A stretch of 64,000 bases of DNA, taken from positions 5,952,001-6,016,000 of the forward strand of contig NZ_OY729424.1 in assembly GCF_963422335.1 (NCBI RefSeq), written 5' to 3'. Origin of the DNA: an uncultured Roseateles sp. (GTDB lineage: Bacteria; Pseudomonadota; Gammaproteobacteria; Burkholderiales; Burkholderiaceae_C). The notes under the pieces were generated by a model. It saw only the letters and a program-made list of their open reading frames with translations, made no database searches and was not told where the DNA came from. Of this stretch, positions 26,384 to 36,113 are shown in pieces. The first letter of the stretch is position 1. Each line of letters begins with the position of its first letter. The translations under genes were made by a program, and so were the position numbers.

Positions 26384-27817
26384 TCACCTCGATACGGTCA
26401 CTGGCGGCACGGCATCGGTGGCCTCCCAGCCTCCGCCCGCCGCCTTGTACAAACTGAGCCAGGCGCCGACGCGCTCGCGCTGCACCTGCAGCAGGCTTGA
26501 GCGCGCATTCAGCGCATTGCGCCGCGACTCTTCCAGCTCGATCAGATTGCCCAGGCCCGCCTGCCAGCGCGCCGCAGTGGCGCCCTGCACCTGCTCGTAG
26601 CCCTGGGCGGCGCGCTGGGCATCGGCCTCCCGGGCTTGCGCCGAGTCCAGCCGCACCAGCGCCTCCTCGACCTCGCGCACCGCCTGGATGGCGCTGGCAC
26701 GGTACTGGGCATAGGCCTCGTCGCTGCGCGCCTTGGCAGCGGCGACGGCGGCGCTGAGCAGGCCGCTGTCGAACAGCGGCACATGCAGGACGGGGCCGAT
26801 GGACCAGCCGGTGCCGCTGTCACTGCCACCGCCAACGCGCAGCTCACCGCGAGACAGGGAACCACCGAGTCGCAGCTGCGGCCAGCCTGCGGCCTCGACC
26901 GAGCCAACCTCGGCCAAGGCCGCCACCACCTGGCGCTCGGCCGCGGCCACATCGGGGCGCTGGGCCAGCACCTGGGCTGGCACGCTGGCCACCTCGAAGG
27001 CGGCCGCCTGAGGCAGGCGCCCGCTGCCCTGCTTCAGCAGCTGGCGCAGCTCGGCTTCGGGCTTGCCGCTCAGCGCAACCAGGCCCTTGACCAGGACCTC
27101 GCACTCGGCCTGCTGGCCCAGATGGCGTGAGCGCGCATCGGCGGCGCTGGCGTCCAGCTGCTGGCCATTGGCCTGGGCCTCCATGCCGGCGGCAACCTTC
27201 TTCGCCGTCAGGCCCGACATGCGCGACAGCGCTTCGGCGTCCTGGGCCAGGATGGAGGCACCGGCCTCACAGGCACGCAAGGCCAGATAGGTTTGCGCCA
27301 CCTCGGCGGCCAGGCTGACGCGGGCGCTGTGCCAGCCCAGCTCGCCGGCCTGGGCGCGGGCCTCGTCGGCCAGAGTCTGGCGGCGGCGCTGCGCGAACAG
27401 GTCCAGCTCCCAGGAGGCATCAAGGCCCACCGTGCCCAGGGTCTGCGGGCGGGCACTGCCGGGTGTGGCCGGCCGGCTGCGCACACTCGAAACGCTGCCG
27501 TTCAGCTGCGGCCCCTGATCGGCCCGGCTGCTGCCCAGCTGGGCGCGGGCCTGGGCCATGCGCGCCAGGGCCACATCGATGCTGGGGTTGGTCTGCTGGG
27601 CGCTGGCGATCAGGGCCACCAGCGCCTCATCGTCCAGCCGTGCCCACCATTGCTTCAACCGGCCGCCCTGGCCTCCGTGGGGCAGCGGCGCGGACCAGGC
27701 CGCAGGCAGAGCCTTCAGGTCAGGCGCCGGCGGCGCGGTGCCTGCACAGGCGCTCAGCAGCGCGGCCAGGGCCAGCGCCGTCAGCCCAGGGACCTTGAGT
27801 CGGGTCTTGATCAACAT
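26384..27817 (-). CDS. Outer-membrane efflux lipoprotein (TolC/OprM family)
   Basis: This 477-residue channel protein has a lipoprotein signal with lipobox LLSACAG (Cys24) and two TolC-type repeats of long helices. Examples are LKQWWARLDDEALVALIASA, LDASWELDLFAQRRRQTLADEA and FDSGLLSAAVAAAKARSDEAY. The NodT/OprM-like layout fits a dedicated outer-membrane factor. The ATG at 27817 is supported by AGAGGA eight bases upstream. It precedes the adaptor and pump genes, completing a tripartite system. Confidence 0.92.
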   Translation of the reverse strand: MLIKTRLKVPGLTALALAALLSACAGTAPPAPDLKALPAAWSAPLPHGGQGGRLKQWWARLDDEALVALIASAQQTNPSIDVALARMAQARAQLGSSRADQGPQLNGSVSSVRSRPATPGSARPQTLGTVGLDASWELDLFAQRRRQTLADEARAQAGELGWHSARVSLAAEVAQTYLALRACEAGASILAQDAEALSRMSGLTAKKVAAGMEAQANGQQLDASAADARSRHLGQQAECEVLVKGLVALSGKPEAELRQLLKQGSGRLPQAAAFEVASVPAQVLAQRPDVAAAERQVVAALAEVGSVEAAGWPQLRLGGSLSRGELRVGGGSDSGTGWSIGPVLHVPLFDSGLLSAAVAAAKARSDEAYAQYRASAIQAVREVEEALVRLDSAQAREADAQRAAQGYEQVQGATAARWQAGLGNLIELEESRRNALNARSSLLQVQRERVGAWLSLYKAAGGGWEATDAVPPVTVSR

Positions 27818-27834
27818 CGTATTTTTCCTCTCCC

Positions 27835-28512
27835 TCAAATCGCTTGGCGCTGGCGCCGCTCATGCTCGACCAGGGCCATGCCATAGCCGACCAGGCGTTC
27901 GATCAGCTGGGCATAGGCCTCGGGGCTGGCCAGCAGGCCGGGCGCCAGCAGTCGCATGCAGTCCAGCGACATCCAGTAGTTCTCGACGATGGCCACCAGC
28001 GCGAAGGCCAGGTGGTGCAGGGCGTCGTCGGGCGCGTCCAGGCCGCAGTGCTGCATCAGCAGTGCTACCAAGCCCTGGTGCTCGGGGGCGATGCTTTGCT
28101 GCAGCACGTCGGCAAAGGCCTGGGTGGGCTCGACCATCTCGCGCAGGCTGACGCGGCGCAGATCGGCAAACTCATCACCGCCATGGATCAGCGGCGTCAG
28201 AAAGGCGGTGTAGAACTGGCGCAGCGCCACGTCGATGGCGGGCAGCGGCGCCCCTGCAGCGGCACAGGGGATCAGCGACACCACATCCTGCACCGGCTTG
28301 GCCAGCACCGCCTGGTACAGGCCCTGCTTGCCACCGAAGTAGTAGTGGATGGCCGCGACATTGGCCCCGGCCGCCTGGCAGATTTCGCGCGTGCTGGCGC
28401 CGGCATAGCCCTTGGCAGCAAAGATGCGAATCGCAGCGGCCAGCAGCCGGGCTGGCACGGCATCCGGGTTTACACTGGTTTTTTCTTCATGGTCGGCAGG
28501 CATGGCCGGCAT
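27835..28512 (-). CDS. TetR-family regulator (CerR-type C-terminal domain)
   Basis: This 225-residue repressor has an N-terminal helix-turn-helix (AAIRIFAAKGYAGASTREICQAAGANVAAIHYYFGGKQGLYQAVL) and a C-terminal ligand domain of the CerR/DUF1956 kind. It is the first gene of the efflux operon, 17 bases before the outer-membrane factor, so it likely represses itself and the pump. The start is uncertain: ATG 28512 or 28503, or TTG 28524. The perfect palindrome at 28526-28537 lies just upstream. Confidence 0.88.
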   Translation of the reverse strand: MPAMPADHEEKTSVNPDAVPARLLAAAIRIFAAKGYAGASTREICQAAGANVAAIHYYFGGKQGLYQAVLAKPVQDVVSLIPCAAAGAPLPAIDVALRQFYTAFLTPLIHGGDEFADLRRVSLREMVEPTQAFADVLQQSIAPEHQGLVALLMQHCGLDAPDDALHHLAFALVAIVENYWMSLDCMRLLAPGLLASPEAYAQLIERLVGYGMALVEHERRQRQAI

Positions 28513-28525
28513 GATACGAATCAAT

Positions 28526-28537
28526 TCAAGCGCTTGA
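28526..28537. promoter_or_regulatory. Candidate TetR operator upstream of the efflux operon
   Basis: TCAAGCGCTTGA is a perfect 12-base palindrome placed immediately before the TetR start and inside an AT-rich stretch that should hold the promoter. Its place and symmetry fit an autoregulatory operator. Confidence 0.5.
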
Positions 28538-28569
28538 TTTATTTTGTAGTGAGCTTGACGGAAATAAAG

Positions 28570-28597
28570 AAAGGATCGCCTGGCGATCCTTTTTTTG
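28570..28597. terminator. Intrinsic terminator after the GGDEF gene
   Basis: AAAGGATCGC and GCGATCCTTT pair around a three-base loop, with a run of seven T on the plus strand and T-rich sequence on the minus strand too. It ends the minus-strand pil/GGDEF transcript before the TetR promoter. Confidence 0.85.
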
Positions 28598-28616
28598 CGT
28601 GGAATGAGACCCCGAG

Positions 28617-29636
28617 CTAGAACAGCTCCATCGCCCCGACCTTCTCATCCTCATCCTTGAAGTGGCCGGCGGCCACCAGATCGGCATACGAGAACACCTG
28701 ATTCCGGCCGTGGGCCTTGGCGTGATAGACGGCCTTGTCGGCGCGCTCGAAGGCGGCGGCCGGCGAGTCACTGGGCTTGACCTCGCTGTAGCCGACGCTG
28801 ACGCTGATGTGACCCACCTGCGGAAAGCCATAATGCTCGGTGTTGCGGCGCAGTCGCTCGAAGGCCAGGGCGGCGTCCACATCCTTGTCGCAACGCATCA
28901 GCACCACGAACTCCTCGCCGCCGAAGCGGTAGAGCTGGTCATGGAAGCGGAAGCTGCTGCGCATCAGCCGCGCCAGCAGCAGCAGCACCTCGTCGCCGAT
29001 CAGATGGCCGAAGCGGTCGTTGACCGACTTGAAATGGTCGATGTCGATCAGCCCCAGCCAGTAGCGCGCCTCGCTGCCCCAGTGGCGGCGACCGTCGTTG
29101 CCGGCAGGCATCTCCATCGTCGCCTTCAGAAAGCTTTCGTCGAAGGTCTTGCGGTTCAGCAGGCCGGTCAGCGTGTCACGCTCGCTGTAGTCCAGCAGGC
29201 CCTGGAAGTTGTGATAGATGCGCAGCACGCTGCTGACCATGCGGCGCATCGCCATGTCCAGCGCCTGCACGCTCTGCACCTCGAGCACGCCGACAACCTC
29301 GCGGTCATTGGCCAGCGGGAACAGGGTGACGCAGGGCATGCCCGGCACGACGATCACGCTGCGAGTGCGAAAGCACTCCAGCCGCGCGGCGTGCTCAGAC
29401 AGCAGGGGCAGGGTTTCAAGCTCGGCCCACAGCGGATCGGCGGTAGCCACAGGATCGGTGGCGCTCATGCGCGCACGGGTCAGCCAACGCTCGTTGGGGG
29501 TCTCGCCGACGCAGCGGTAGATGGCCACCGACAGCGGCTCCAGCAGGTCACGCAGCGAGCCCACCAGGGTGACGTCCATGACGTCGCGGTCTCGGTAGCC
29601 GGTCAGCTCGGCGAGATGGTCTACGACTTCGGACAT
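28617..29636 (-). CDS. Diguanylate cyclase (GGDEF) with N-terminal sensory domain
   Basis: The 339-residue protein has a GAF-like N-terminal half (residues about 20-160, MPCVTLFPLANDREVVGVLEVQS) and a GGDEF domain (RDTLTGLLNRKTFDE, then FGGEEFVVLMRC). The GGEEF active site is intact, so it should make cyclic di-GMP. No RxxD inhibitory site was obvious just before GGEEF. It follows the ChpA-type kinase gene by 108 bases on the same strand. This places c-di-GMP synthesis beside type IV pilus chemosensing, a plausible functional link. Confidence 0.92.
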   Translation of the reverse strand: MSEVVDHLAELTGYRDRDVMDVTLVGSLRDLLEPLSVAIYRCVGETPNERWLTRARMSATDPVATADPLWAELETLPLLSEHAARLECFRTRSVIVVPGMPCVTLFPLANDREVVGVLEVQSVQALDMAMRRMVSSVLRIYHNFQGLLDYSERDTLTGLLNRKTFDESFLKATMEMPAGNDGRRHWGSEARYWLGLIDIDHFKSVNDRFGHLIGDEVLLLLARLMRSSFRFHDQLYRFGGEEFVVLMRCDKDVDAALAFERLRRNTEHYGFPQVGHISVSVGYSEVKPSDSPAAAFERADKAVYHAKAHGRNQVFSYADLVAAGHFKDEDEKVGAMELF

Positions 29637-29744
29637 GGGATACGGATGCCTGCCTGCGCCTGCATGATGTTGATTTCCCCAAGGACTGATGGGCTCAGGA
29701 AGATGCCTGAGACGGCAACACCTCGAACATCATGGCGCTGCGAC

Positions 29745-32700
29745 CTACCCGCGATTTTGGCGTGAAGTGTATCTGGCAATCAATGCTAAAAGTTCTTCTT
29801 CATCATAGGGCTTGCCCAGGTAGTGCTGCACGCCCAACTCTGCTGCGTAGTCCTTGTGCTTCTGCGCAATGCGCGAGGTGATCATGATCACCGGCAGCTC
29901 GCGCAGCCGTGCATCGGCGTGCATATTGCGCACCAGGTCGAAACCGTCCATGCGCGGCATCTCGATGTCGGACAGAACCATATCGGGCAGCTCGTCGGCC
30001 AGCTTCTCCAGCGCATCCAGCCCATCCTTGGCCAGGGTGACGCGATAGCCCTCGCGCTCCAGCAGGCGCTGGGTGACGCGGCGCACGGTCAGCGAGTCGT
30101 CCACCACCATCACCGTGGGTGCCAGCGTCGCCACAACCTCCTGCGCCTGCGGTGTCTGGGCCTGCAGGGCCGCCTCGGCGCGCTGGCGCGCCCTGTCGCC
30201 ATGCAGGGTGGCCAGAGCCACCGGGTTGTAGATCAGGGCGGCGGCGCCCGAGGCCAGCAGGGTGATGCCGGCAAGACCCGGCACACGGGCCAGTTGCGGG
30301 CCGAGGTTCTTGACCACCACTTCCTGGTTGCCTATGACCTCGTCCACATGCAGGGCGACACGCTGCTGGGCGCTCTTGACGATCACCAGCGGCTGGTTGC
30401 GTCCCTGCAGCACGCCTGCGGCGCTTTGCTGCAGCAGGCCACCGAGCCAGAAGAAGGGCATGGGCTCGCCGGCCGTGAATGTGCCGCTGCGATAAGCCGC
30501 CTCGATCTCGGGCACCGGCACGCGCTTGACGACCTCGATCAGGGTGGCCGGCACGGCCACCACATCGTCGCCGCAGCGCAGCATCACGACCTGGGTGACG
30601 GCGGTGGTCAGCGGCAGCAGCAGCTTGAAGCTGGTGCCCTGGCCGGGTGAGCTGGCACTGGCGATGCGCCCGCCCATGGCGTTGACGTCATCGCGCACCA
30701 CGTCCATGCCGACGCCGCGGCCGGCCATCTCGGTCAGCGCACTGGCGGTGGAGAAACCATGCATGAAGATCAGCTGGGTCAGCTCGGCCGTGCCGGGCTT
30801 GGCCTCGGCGGTCAGCAGGCCCATCTGCACCGCGCGTTGGCGTATGCGCTCCAGATTCAGGCCGGCGCCGTCATCGCGGAATTCGACCGCGACCTCGTTG
30901 CCCTCGTGGGTCAGCGCGACAACGATGTTGCCGGTGGCCTCCTTGCCGGCGGCGACGCGCTTCTCGGGCGACTCGATGCCGTGGATGACGCTGTTGCGCA
31001 GCAGATGCTCGAAGGCGGCGGTCATGCGCTCGAGCACGCCGCGGTCGACTTCAATGGAGCCGCCCTGCACGTCCAGCCGCACCTGCTTGCCGGTTTCCTT
31101 GGCGGCCTGACGCAGCACGCGGTAGAGCCGGTCCGACAGGCTGTCGAACTCGACCATGCGGGTGCTGAGCAAATCGTCCTGCAGATCGCGGGTCAGGCGG
31201 GCCTGGGCCGCGAGCTCGTCTTCTGCCGACTGCAGCGCGCGCTGCAGGGTGCGCTGCACGGTGGCCACGTCACCGACCGACTCGGCCATGATGCGAGTCA
31301 GCTCCTGCACCCGGGTGTAGCGGTCGAATTCCAGCGGATCGAAATCGCGCTCGGCCTGCTTGGCCGACTCGAGGCGCGAACTGATCTGCGCATCGGCCTG
31401 GAATTCCATGTCGCGCAGCTGCTGGCGCAGGCGCTCCAGATTGTCGGTCAGATCATTCAGCGAGCCCTTCATCTGGGCCACTTCGGATTCCATACGCGAA
31501 CGCCGGATGCTGACCTCGCCGGCCTGGTTGATCAGCCGCTCCAGCAACGGCGCACGCACGCGCACCATGCCCTGGCCGGCCGCGCTCTGCGCCCGTTCCT
31601 GAGGGGCGGTAGCGGCGCCGCTTGGCGCGAAACGGGACCAGTCAATCTCCACAGGCGCCGGCAGCGGCGCGGCCGGGGCGACGATCGCCTCGACCACGGG
31701 TCCGGGCGGGCTCGCGTCGAGCGCCTCCAGCGAGGCCAGGGCCTCGATCTCCACCGCCTCGGCCACCGCGGGCGGCGTCGGCTCGGGCAGTTGCACCGGC
31801 GCAGGCGTGACCACCACCACCGGCTCGGCCTCGGCCGGGGCCGGCGGATGACGAAGCGCATCAAACACCGCCGCCATCGCATCGACATGGGACTGCAGGC
31901 GCTCGATGTCGGAGGCCTCGGCCTGGCCGCTGCCCAGCAGCGATTCGACCACCGACTCCATGCGGTGCGCCATCTCGCCCAGGCGCATGGCACCGGCCAG
32001 ACGCGCGCCACCCTTCAAGGTGTGCAGATTGCGCATGCAGGCCGAGGCACTGCTCATATCTCCGGGCAAGGCCAGCCAGTCACGCATCAGCGCGGCCAGC
32101 TGCCGCAGCAGCTCGATGCCCTCTTCCTCGAAGATCGGGAACAGCTCGGTGTCGATCGAGTCCTCGGCGTCCAGGTCGGCGACGTCCAGCTCGTCCCGGG
32201 CATGGGCCCGGCCCGGCGCGGCATGCACCTCGGCCACCGGCTGCAGCGGGCCGCTCAGGACCTCGCCGAGCTGGCCGAGCATGCTGAGGCCCGGTTCGGG
32301 TTCGGGTTCGGGTTCGGGTTCGGGTTCGACAGGCTCCAACACCTCGATGATCTCGGGCGCTTCCTCCACCCCAGCCAGGGTCTCGGCGGCGACCGTGGCC
32401 AAGGCCTCGTCATCGGGCGCGGCGTGCGCCGGGTCTTCGATCACCTCGACCAGCGGCATGTCATCCGAGTCCGGCTCGACCAGGGGCGCGTGCAGGGCCA
32501 GGTCTTGCAGGCGCTCGGCGGCGCGGTGCTCGTGATCGATCAGGCGTTGGTTCAGTGCCGCGTCGGGGGCCTTCAGGAAGCCGGCGGCGAACTGGTGCAG
32601 CAGGCGCCGGATCTCGTCGGCTGCCTCGACAAACAGCTCACCCTCCTCAACCGTGCCCCGGCCCAGCGCATGGCTGCGCTCCAGTCCATGCTCCAGCAGG

Positions 32701-35700
32701 CGGGCCAGGCGCGACAGGTCCTCGAAGCCCACGGTGGCGGCATTGCCGGCCAGCGAATGGGCCAGCGCGACGCTGCTCTCGGGCAACTGCTGGTTCAGCT
32801 CCAGCGCCCATTCGGCCAGCTCGACGCACAGGCGCCTCGACAGCTCGTCGGCCTCGTTGAGGAAGATATTGAACAGCGCAATGCTGATGCGCAGCGGGCC
32901 GATGACCTTGACGGCCTCGGCCTGCTCGGCCAGCGCCTGCTCCCGCGCCTCATCGGCCACCAGGGCATCGACGGAGTGGACCAGTTCCAGATGGGGCTTG
33001 GGCGGCGGCGTTTCCTCCAACGCCGCAATCGCCTCGGGTTCGACCAACTCGGCAACCTCGATGATTTGCGGTTCGGGCTCGGGCTCCACCACCGGCAGCG
33101 GCTCGTCCTCGGGCAGCAGCAAGTCCTCGTCTTCGAGTTCGTCCAGCGCCAGGGGCAGTTCGGTCGCAGCCGGCAGTGCCGGCAACTCGGCGTCCGGCAA
33201 GACCGGCGACGCTTCGACCTCGGCAACCACCACCGGCGTGACCGCGCCGAAGTCCAGGTCCAGCTCGAAGCTGGGCAGAGCCGGCTCGGGCAGCGCTTGG
33301 GCCACCGCTTCGGGCACGATCTCTGGCTCGGCGGGCAGAGCGGGCAGGTCGAGTTCGAAGAAGGCGTCCTCTTCGGTCTCGGGCACCGCGATCGCTTCCA
33401 TCGGCAGATCGACCAACAGCTCGGGCTCCAGCGCGGCCAGCTCGGTGGGCTCCAGCACCACCTCTTCCTCCGGCACCGGCAACTCCGCAATCGCCGGCAC
33501 CTCGAGCAGTGGCTGGGCAGCAACCTCGGCCACGGCTTCGACCACCGCCCCAGGTTCGGCGACCGTCGCGTGCGGCCATTCCAGCGCCTCGACACGGCCC
33601 TCGATGCGCAAGGCATCGGCGGCGCGACGCAGACTGGCCGATTGATGGCCGCCCTGGCGCTTCTCGGCAATCGCGTTGCGCCAGTCGTGCAAATAGTCCA
33701 GCGCCTCGCCACTGAAGCCCAGCAGGCCGGCATCGGCCGGCCGGTTGTCACCCAGCCGGGCGTTGTAGAGCTGCTCGCAGGCCCAGGCGCCTTCGCCGAA
33801 GTCGAGCAGGCCGACCATGCGCGAGCTGCCCTTCAGGGTGTGGAAGGCGCGGCGCACGGTGGTCAGCTGGTTCTGGTCGCCGCTGTCCAGCTGCAGCTGG
33901 GCCAGGGCCTCGCGCGCCGTGGCCACGACCTCGTCGCATTCCTCGAGAAAGACCTCGAGCATTTCGGCGTCGATCTCGGTGTCGGTGGCGGTCAGCACCG
34001 GCAGTGCCACGGGCTCTGGCAAGGGCGGGCGCACCGGCTCGGGTGGCGGCGGCGGCGCGTCGATATCGGGCAGGGTCAGCAGTTCAGGCTCGTCGGCGAC
34101 CGGTGGCTGGGCTTCGTCCAGACCAAAATCCAGCCCGAAGTCGGGCAATTCGGCAGGCGCTTCGACAGCTGTCTCGGCAACCGCTTCGGCCAGGGGCTCA
34201 GGCACGGGCTCGGGCAGGGTAGGCACCGACAGCTCCGACTCGGCCAGCGGCAGCAGATCGTCCAGCCCGGCAAAACCGGTCGCCTCACCCTCGCGGCGGC
34301 CCATCACCGGGGCCAGCACGCCAGTCTCGTCGTCGTATTTGAACAGGCGCTTGGCCAGGTGCGGCTGCACGCTGAGCATGTCGATCAGAAAACCCAGGGC
34401 GCCCAGATTGCCGGCCAGGCGCTCGAAGATCTGGCGCGGGCCCTGGCGCGTGGCATCGACCTCGGTGTTGACCAGTTCATCAACCTCGTCGCGCATGCGC
34501 AGCACCGCCTGGGCGGCCTGCTCCATGCCCAGCACGGTCAGCACACCGCGCATCGCCGACATCTGGCCCGGCACCGGTATCAAGACCTGGCGCCGGCTGG
34601 TGTCGCGGAAATATTCGTCGACCAGCTTCTCGGTCTCGGACAGCGCGCTGCGCAGTTCCTGCACGACGCTGCCCATGGTCTGGCGGTCGGAGACGCGGCG
34701 GTACAACTCCTCCATCCAGGCCTCCAGCGGCTGCGCCGGATCGCCATGGGCCACCGAGTCGACGCGCTGGGCCAGGCGCTGCACCCGCTCGGCCTGCTCG
34801 GGGGCATCGAAGGCGGCGTCTTCCAGCGCCGCGTCGACGTACAACATCGCCGTGGCCACCTCCATGGCCAGAGCCGAGGTGGGCGCGGCGCCGGCGCGGG
34901 CGGTGCCGACCACCGCACGCTGCAGCGTCTGGCCCAGCACCTCGCCGCGCGGGAACAGGCGCTGCAAGGATTCGGACACCAGCGCAAACAATTCATCCAG
35001 GCCTTGCAGGCGCTGCACATCGCCTTCGGCCACCGAGGACCAGGCATCCTTGGCCACCGACACGCGCTTGCGCGCCTGCACCACCCAGGCCGGATCGACC
35101 AGGCCCAGGCGGGCCTCTTCGTAGTCCACCACCTGGTGCTGATCGAGGCCATAGGCCTCACGCACCGCATGCAGGCGCGGCGCCGCGCCGGGGAAAGGCG
35201 GGGCCGCACTCTGGGCGCAGAAGAACAGCAGGTCGCGAGCCAGGCGGTCGGCCACGGCCGGGTCACTCCCCGCACCGGCACGCAGCTGCGACAGCAGGCG
35301 CGAGCCTATGCGTTTGGCAAAGGCGTCGGGCTGCAACATACCGAGGCCCTGGGCCTCGAAGAATGCGGCGGCCACATGCCACAGGCTGCGTGCGGCGGCC
35401 GTGGGCGCTCCGGCAGCCATGCTGGCGCACAGCTCGCTGAGCGCGCGGGCGCCATCGGCCGAGCCCTCGCGCATGAACTTCAGCAGCGTGGTCTCGAAAG
35501 CCGAACGTGCGCTGTCGGGCCGGCGCGGCGTGACGGTGATCTCGTTGGGCGGCTCCTGCCAGGTCCACTCGTGGGTCCACAGATCGGCCGGATGGATGCG
35601 CTCGGCGCCGGCCAGCGCCTGCACCGCGCGGTAGGGCGGGAACAGGCTCAGCGACGACACGGGCCGGCCGGCCAGCAGCCGGGCGATGTAGTCGAGCAGG

Positions 35701-36053
35701 GCAAAGTCGGCCCGCTCCAGGGTCTCGATCGCCTCCAGCTTGATGCGCGACGGGTCATTGATCAGCGCCTGCAGCCCGGCCTCGCAGGCCCGCAACATCG
35801 TCGCGCCGGCGGGCAGGCCGACCAGGGAAACCACGCCGGCGGCCTGGTGCACCTGCTGGCGGGCGCTGTTCAGGGCGCTGAGGTCCAGCGTGTCCTGGCC
35901 CGGCACCCCGGAAGAAATACGGGGCGCATCGACATCGCGCGCATAGCGCCGCAAGGCCTTGTGCGCGGCCTCCAGCGAACGGCGCAACTCTTCCTGCACC
36001 CAGGCCAGGGGGCTGAGGTCGGCCGGAAACTCGGAATCACGCGGGAGGTCCAT
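29745..36053 (-). CDS. chpA: ChpA/PilL-type hybrid chemotaxis kinase with three Hpt domains
   Basis: This 2102-residue CheA-type kinase belongs to the Pil-Chp system that controls twitching and surface sensing. An N-terminal region of about 700 residues has a degenerate Hpt-like part. Three intact Hpt motifs follow: His738 (FHTLKGSSRM), His1099 (AHSLAGN) and His1344 (LHTLKGGARL). Long Pro/Glu linkers separate them. Then come the dimerisation helix, the ATPase (Asn1687 in HLLRNSVIHG, later GRGVGMDVV), a CheW-like domain and a receiver with Asp2029 (LSDIEMPRMDG). Fewer Hpt domains than the P. aeruginosa protein is usual in Burkholderiales. It follows pilJ by 60 bases. Confidence 0.95.
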   Translation of the reverse strand: MDLPRDSEFPADLSPLAWVQEELRRSLEAAHKALRRYARDVDAPRISSGVPGQDTLDLSALNSARQQVHQAAGVVSLVGLPAGATMLRACEAGLQALINDPSRIKLEAIETLERADFALLDYIARLLAGRPVSSLSLFPPYRAVQALAGAERIHPADLWTHEWTWQEPPNEITVTPRRPDSARSAFETTLLKFMREGSADGARALSELCASMAAGAPTAAARSLWHVAAAFFEAQGLGMLQPDAFAKRIGSRLLSQLRAGAGSDPAVADRLARDLLFFCAQSAAPPFPGAAPRLHAVREAYGLDQHQVVDYEEARLGLVDPAWVVQARKRVSVAKDAWSSVAEGDVQRLQGLDELFALVSESLQRLFPRGEVLGQTLQRAVVGTARAGAAPTSALAMEVATAMLYVDAALEDAAFDAPEQAERVQRLAQRVDSVAHGDPAQPLEAWMEELYRRVSDRQTMGSVVQELRSALSETEKLVDEYFRDTSRRQVLIPVPGQMSAMRGVLTVLGMEQAAQAVLRMRDEVDELVNTEVDATRQGPRQIFERLAGNLGALGFLIDMLSVQPHLAKRLFKYDDETGVLAPVMGRREGEATGFAGLDDLLPLAESELSVPTLPEPVPEPLAEAVAETAVEAPAELPDFGLDFGLDEAQPPVADEPELLTLPDIDAPPPPPEPVRPPLPEPVALPVLTATDTEIDAEMLEVFLEECDEVVATAREALAQLQLDSGDQNQLTTVRRAFHTLKGSSRMVGLLDFGEGAWACEQLYNARLGDNRPADAGLLGFSGEALDYLHDWRNAIAEKRQGGHQSASLRRAADALRIEGRVEALEWPHATVAEPGAVVEAVAEVAAQPLLEVPAIAELPVPEEEVVLEPTELAALEPELLVDLPMEAIAVPETEEDAFFELDLPALPAEPEIVPEAVAQALPEPALPSFELDLDFGAVTPVVVAEVEASPVLPDAELPALPAATELPLALDELEDEDLLLPEDEPLPVVEPEPEPQIIEVAELVEPEAIAALEETPPPKPHLELVHSVDALVADEAREQALAEQAEAVKVIGPLRISIALFNIFLNEADELSRRLCVELAEWALELNQQLPESSVALAHSLAGNAATVGFEDLSRLARLLEHGLERSHALGRGTVEEGELFVEAADEIRRLLHQFAAGFLKAPDAALNQRLIDHEHRAAERLQDLALHAPLVEPDSDDMPLVEVIEDPAHAAPDDEALATVAAETLAGVEEAPEIIEVLEPVEPEPEPEPEPEPGLSMLGQLGEVLSGPLQPVAEVHAAPGRAHARDELDVADLDAEDSIDTELFPIFEEEGIELLRQLAALMRDWLALPGDMSSASACMRNLHTLKGGARLAGAMRLGEMAHRMESVVESLLGSGQAEASDIERLQSHVDAMAAVFDALRHPPAPAEAEPVVVVTPAPVQLPEPTPPAVAEAVEIEALASLEALDASPPGPVVEAIVAPAAPLPAPVEIDWSRFAPSGAATAPQERAQSAAGQGMVRVRAPLLERLINQAGEVSIRRSRMESEVAQMKGSLNDLTDNLERLRQQLRDMEFQADAQISSRLESAKQAERDFDPLEFDRYTRVQELTRIMAESVGDVATVQRTLQRALQSAEDELAAQARLTRDLQDDLLSTRMVEFDSLSDRLYRVLRQAAKETGKQVRLDVQGGSIEVDRGVLERMTAAFEHLLRNSVIHGIESPEKRVAAGKEATGNIVVALTHEGNEVAVEFRDDGAGLNLERIRQRAVQMGLLTAEAKPGTAELTQLIFMHGFSTASALTEMAGRGVGMDVVRDDVNAMGGRIASASSPGQGTSFKLLLPLTTAVTQVVMLRCGDDVVAVPATLIEVVKRVPVPEIEAAYRSGTFTAGEPMPFFWLGGLLQQSAAGVLQGRNQPLVIVKSAQQRVALHVDEVIGNQEVVVKNLGPQLARVPGLAGITLLASGAAALIYNPVALATLHGDRARQRAEAALQAQTPQAQEVVATLAPTVMVVDDSLTVRRVTQRLLEREGYRVTLAKDGLDALEKLADELPDMVLSDIEMPRMDGFDLVRNMHADARLRELPVIMITSRIAQKHKDYAAELGVQHYLGKPYDEEELLALIARYTSRQNRG
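32293..32328. repeat. Six perfect tandem GGTTCG units inside chpA
   Basis: Six uninterrupted copies of GGTTCG encode alternating Glu-Pro in the linker before the third Hpt domain. Unit changes would keep the frame and alter only linker length. Confidence 0.9.
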
Positions 36054-36113
36054 GCGCTGGCGTGCCTTCTGTTCAGGTCGGTGCGTTGGGCGTCATCATC
36101 ATGCGGTGGCGGC

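Noticed and set aside
32293..32328. CRISPR-like repeat
   Set aside because: The units are six bases long, directly adjacent and coding; there are no spacers.
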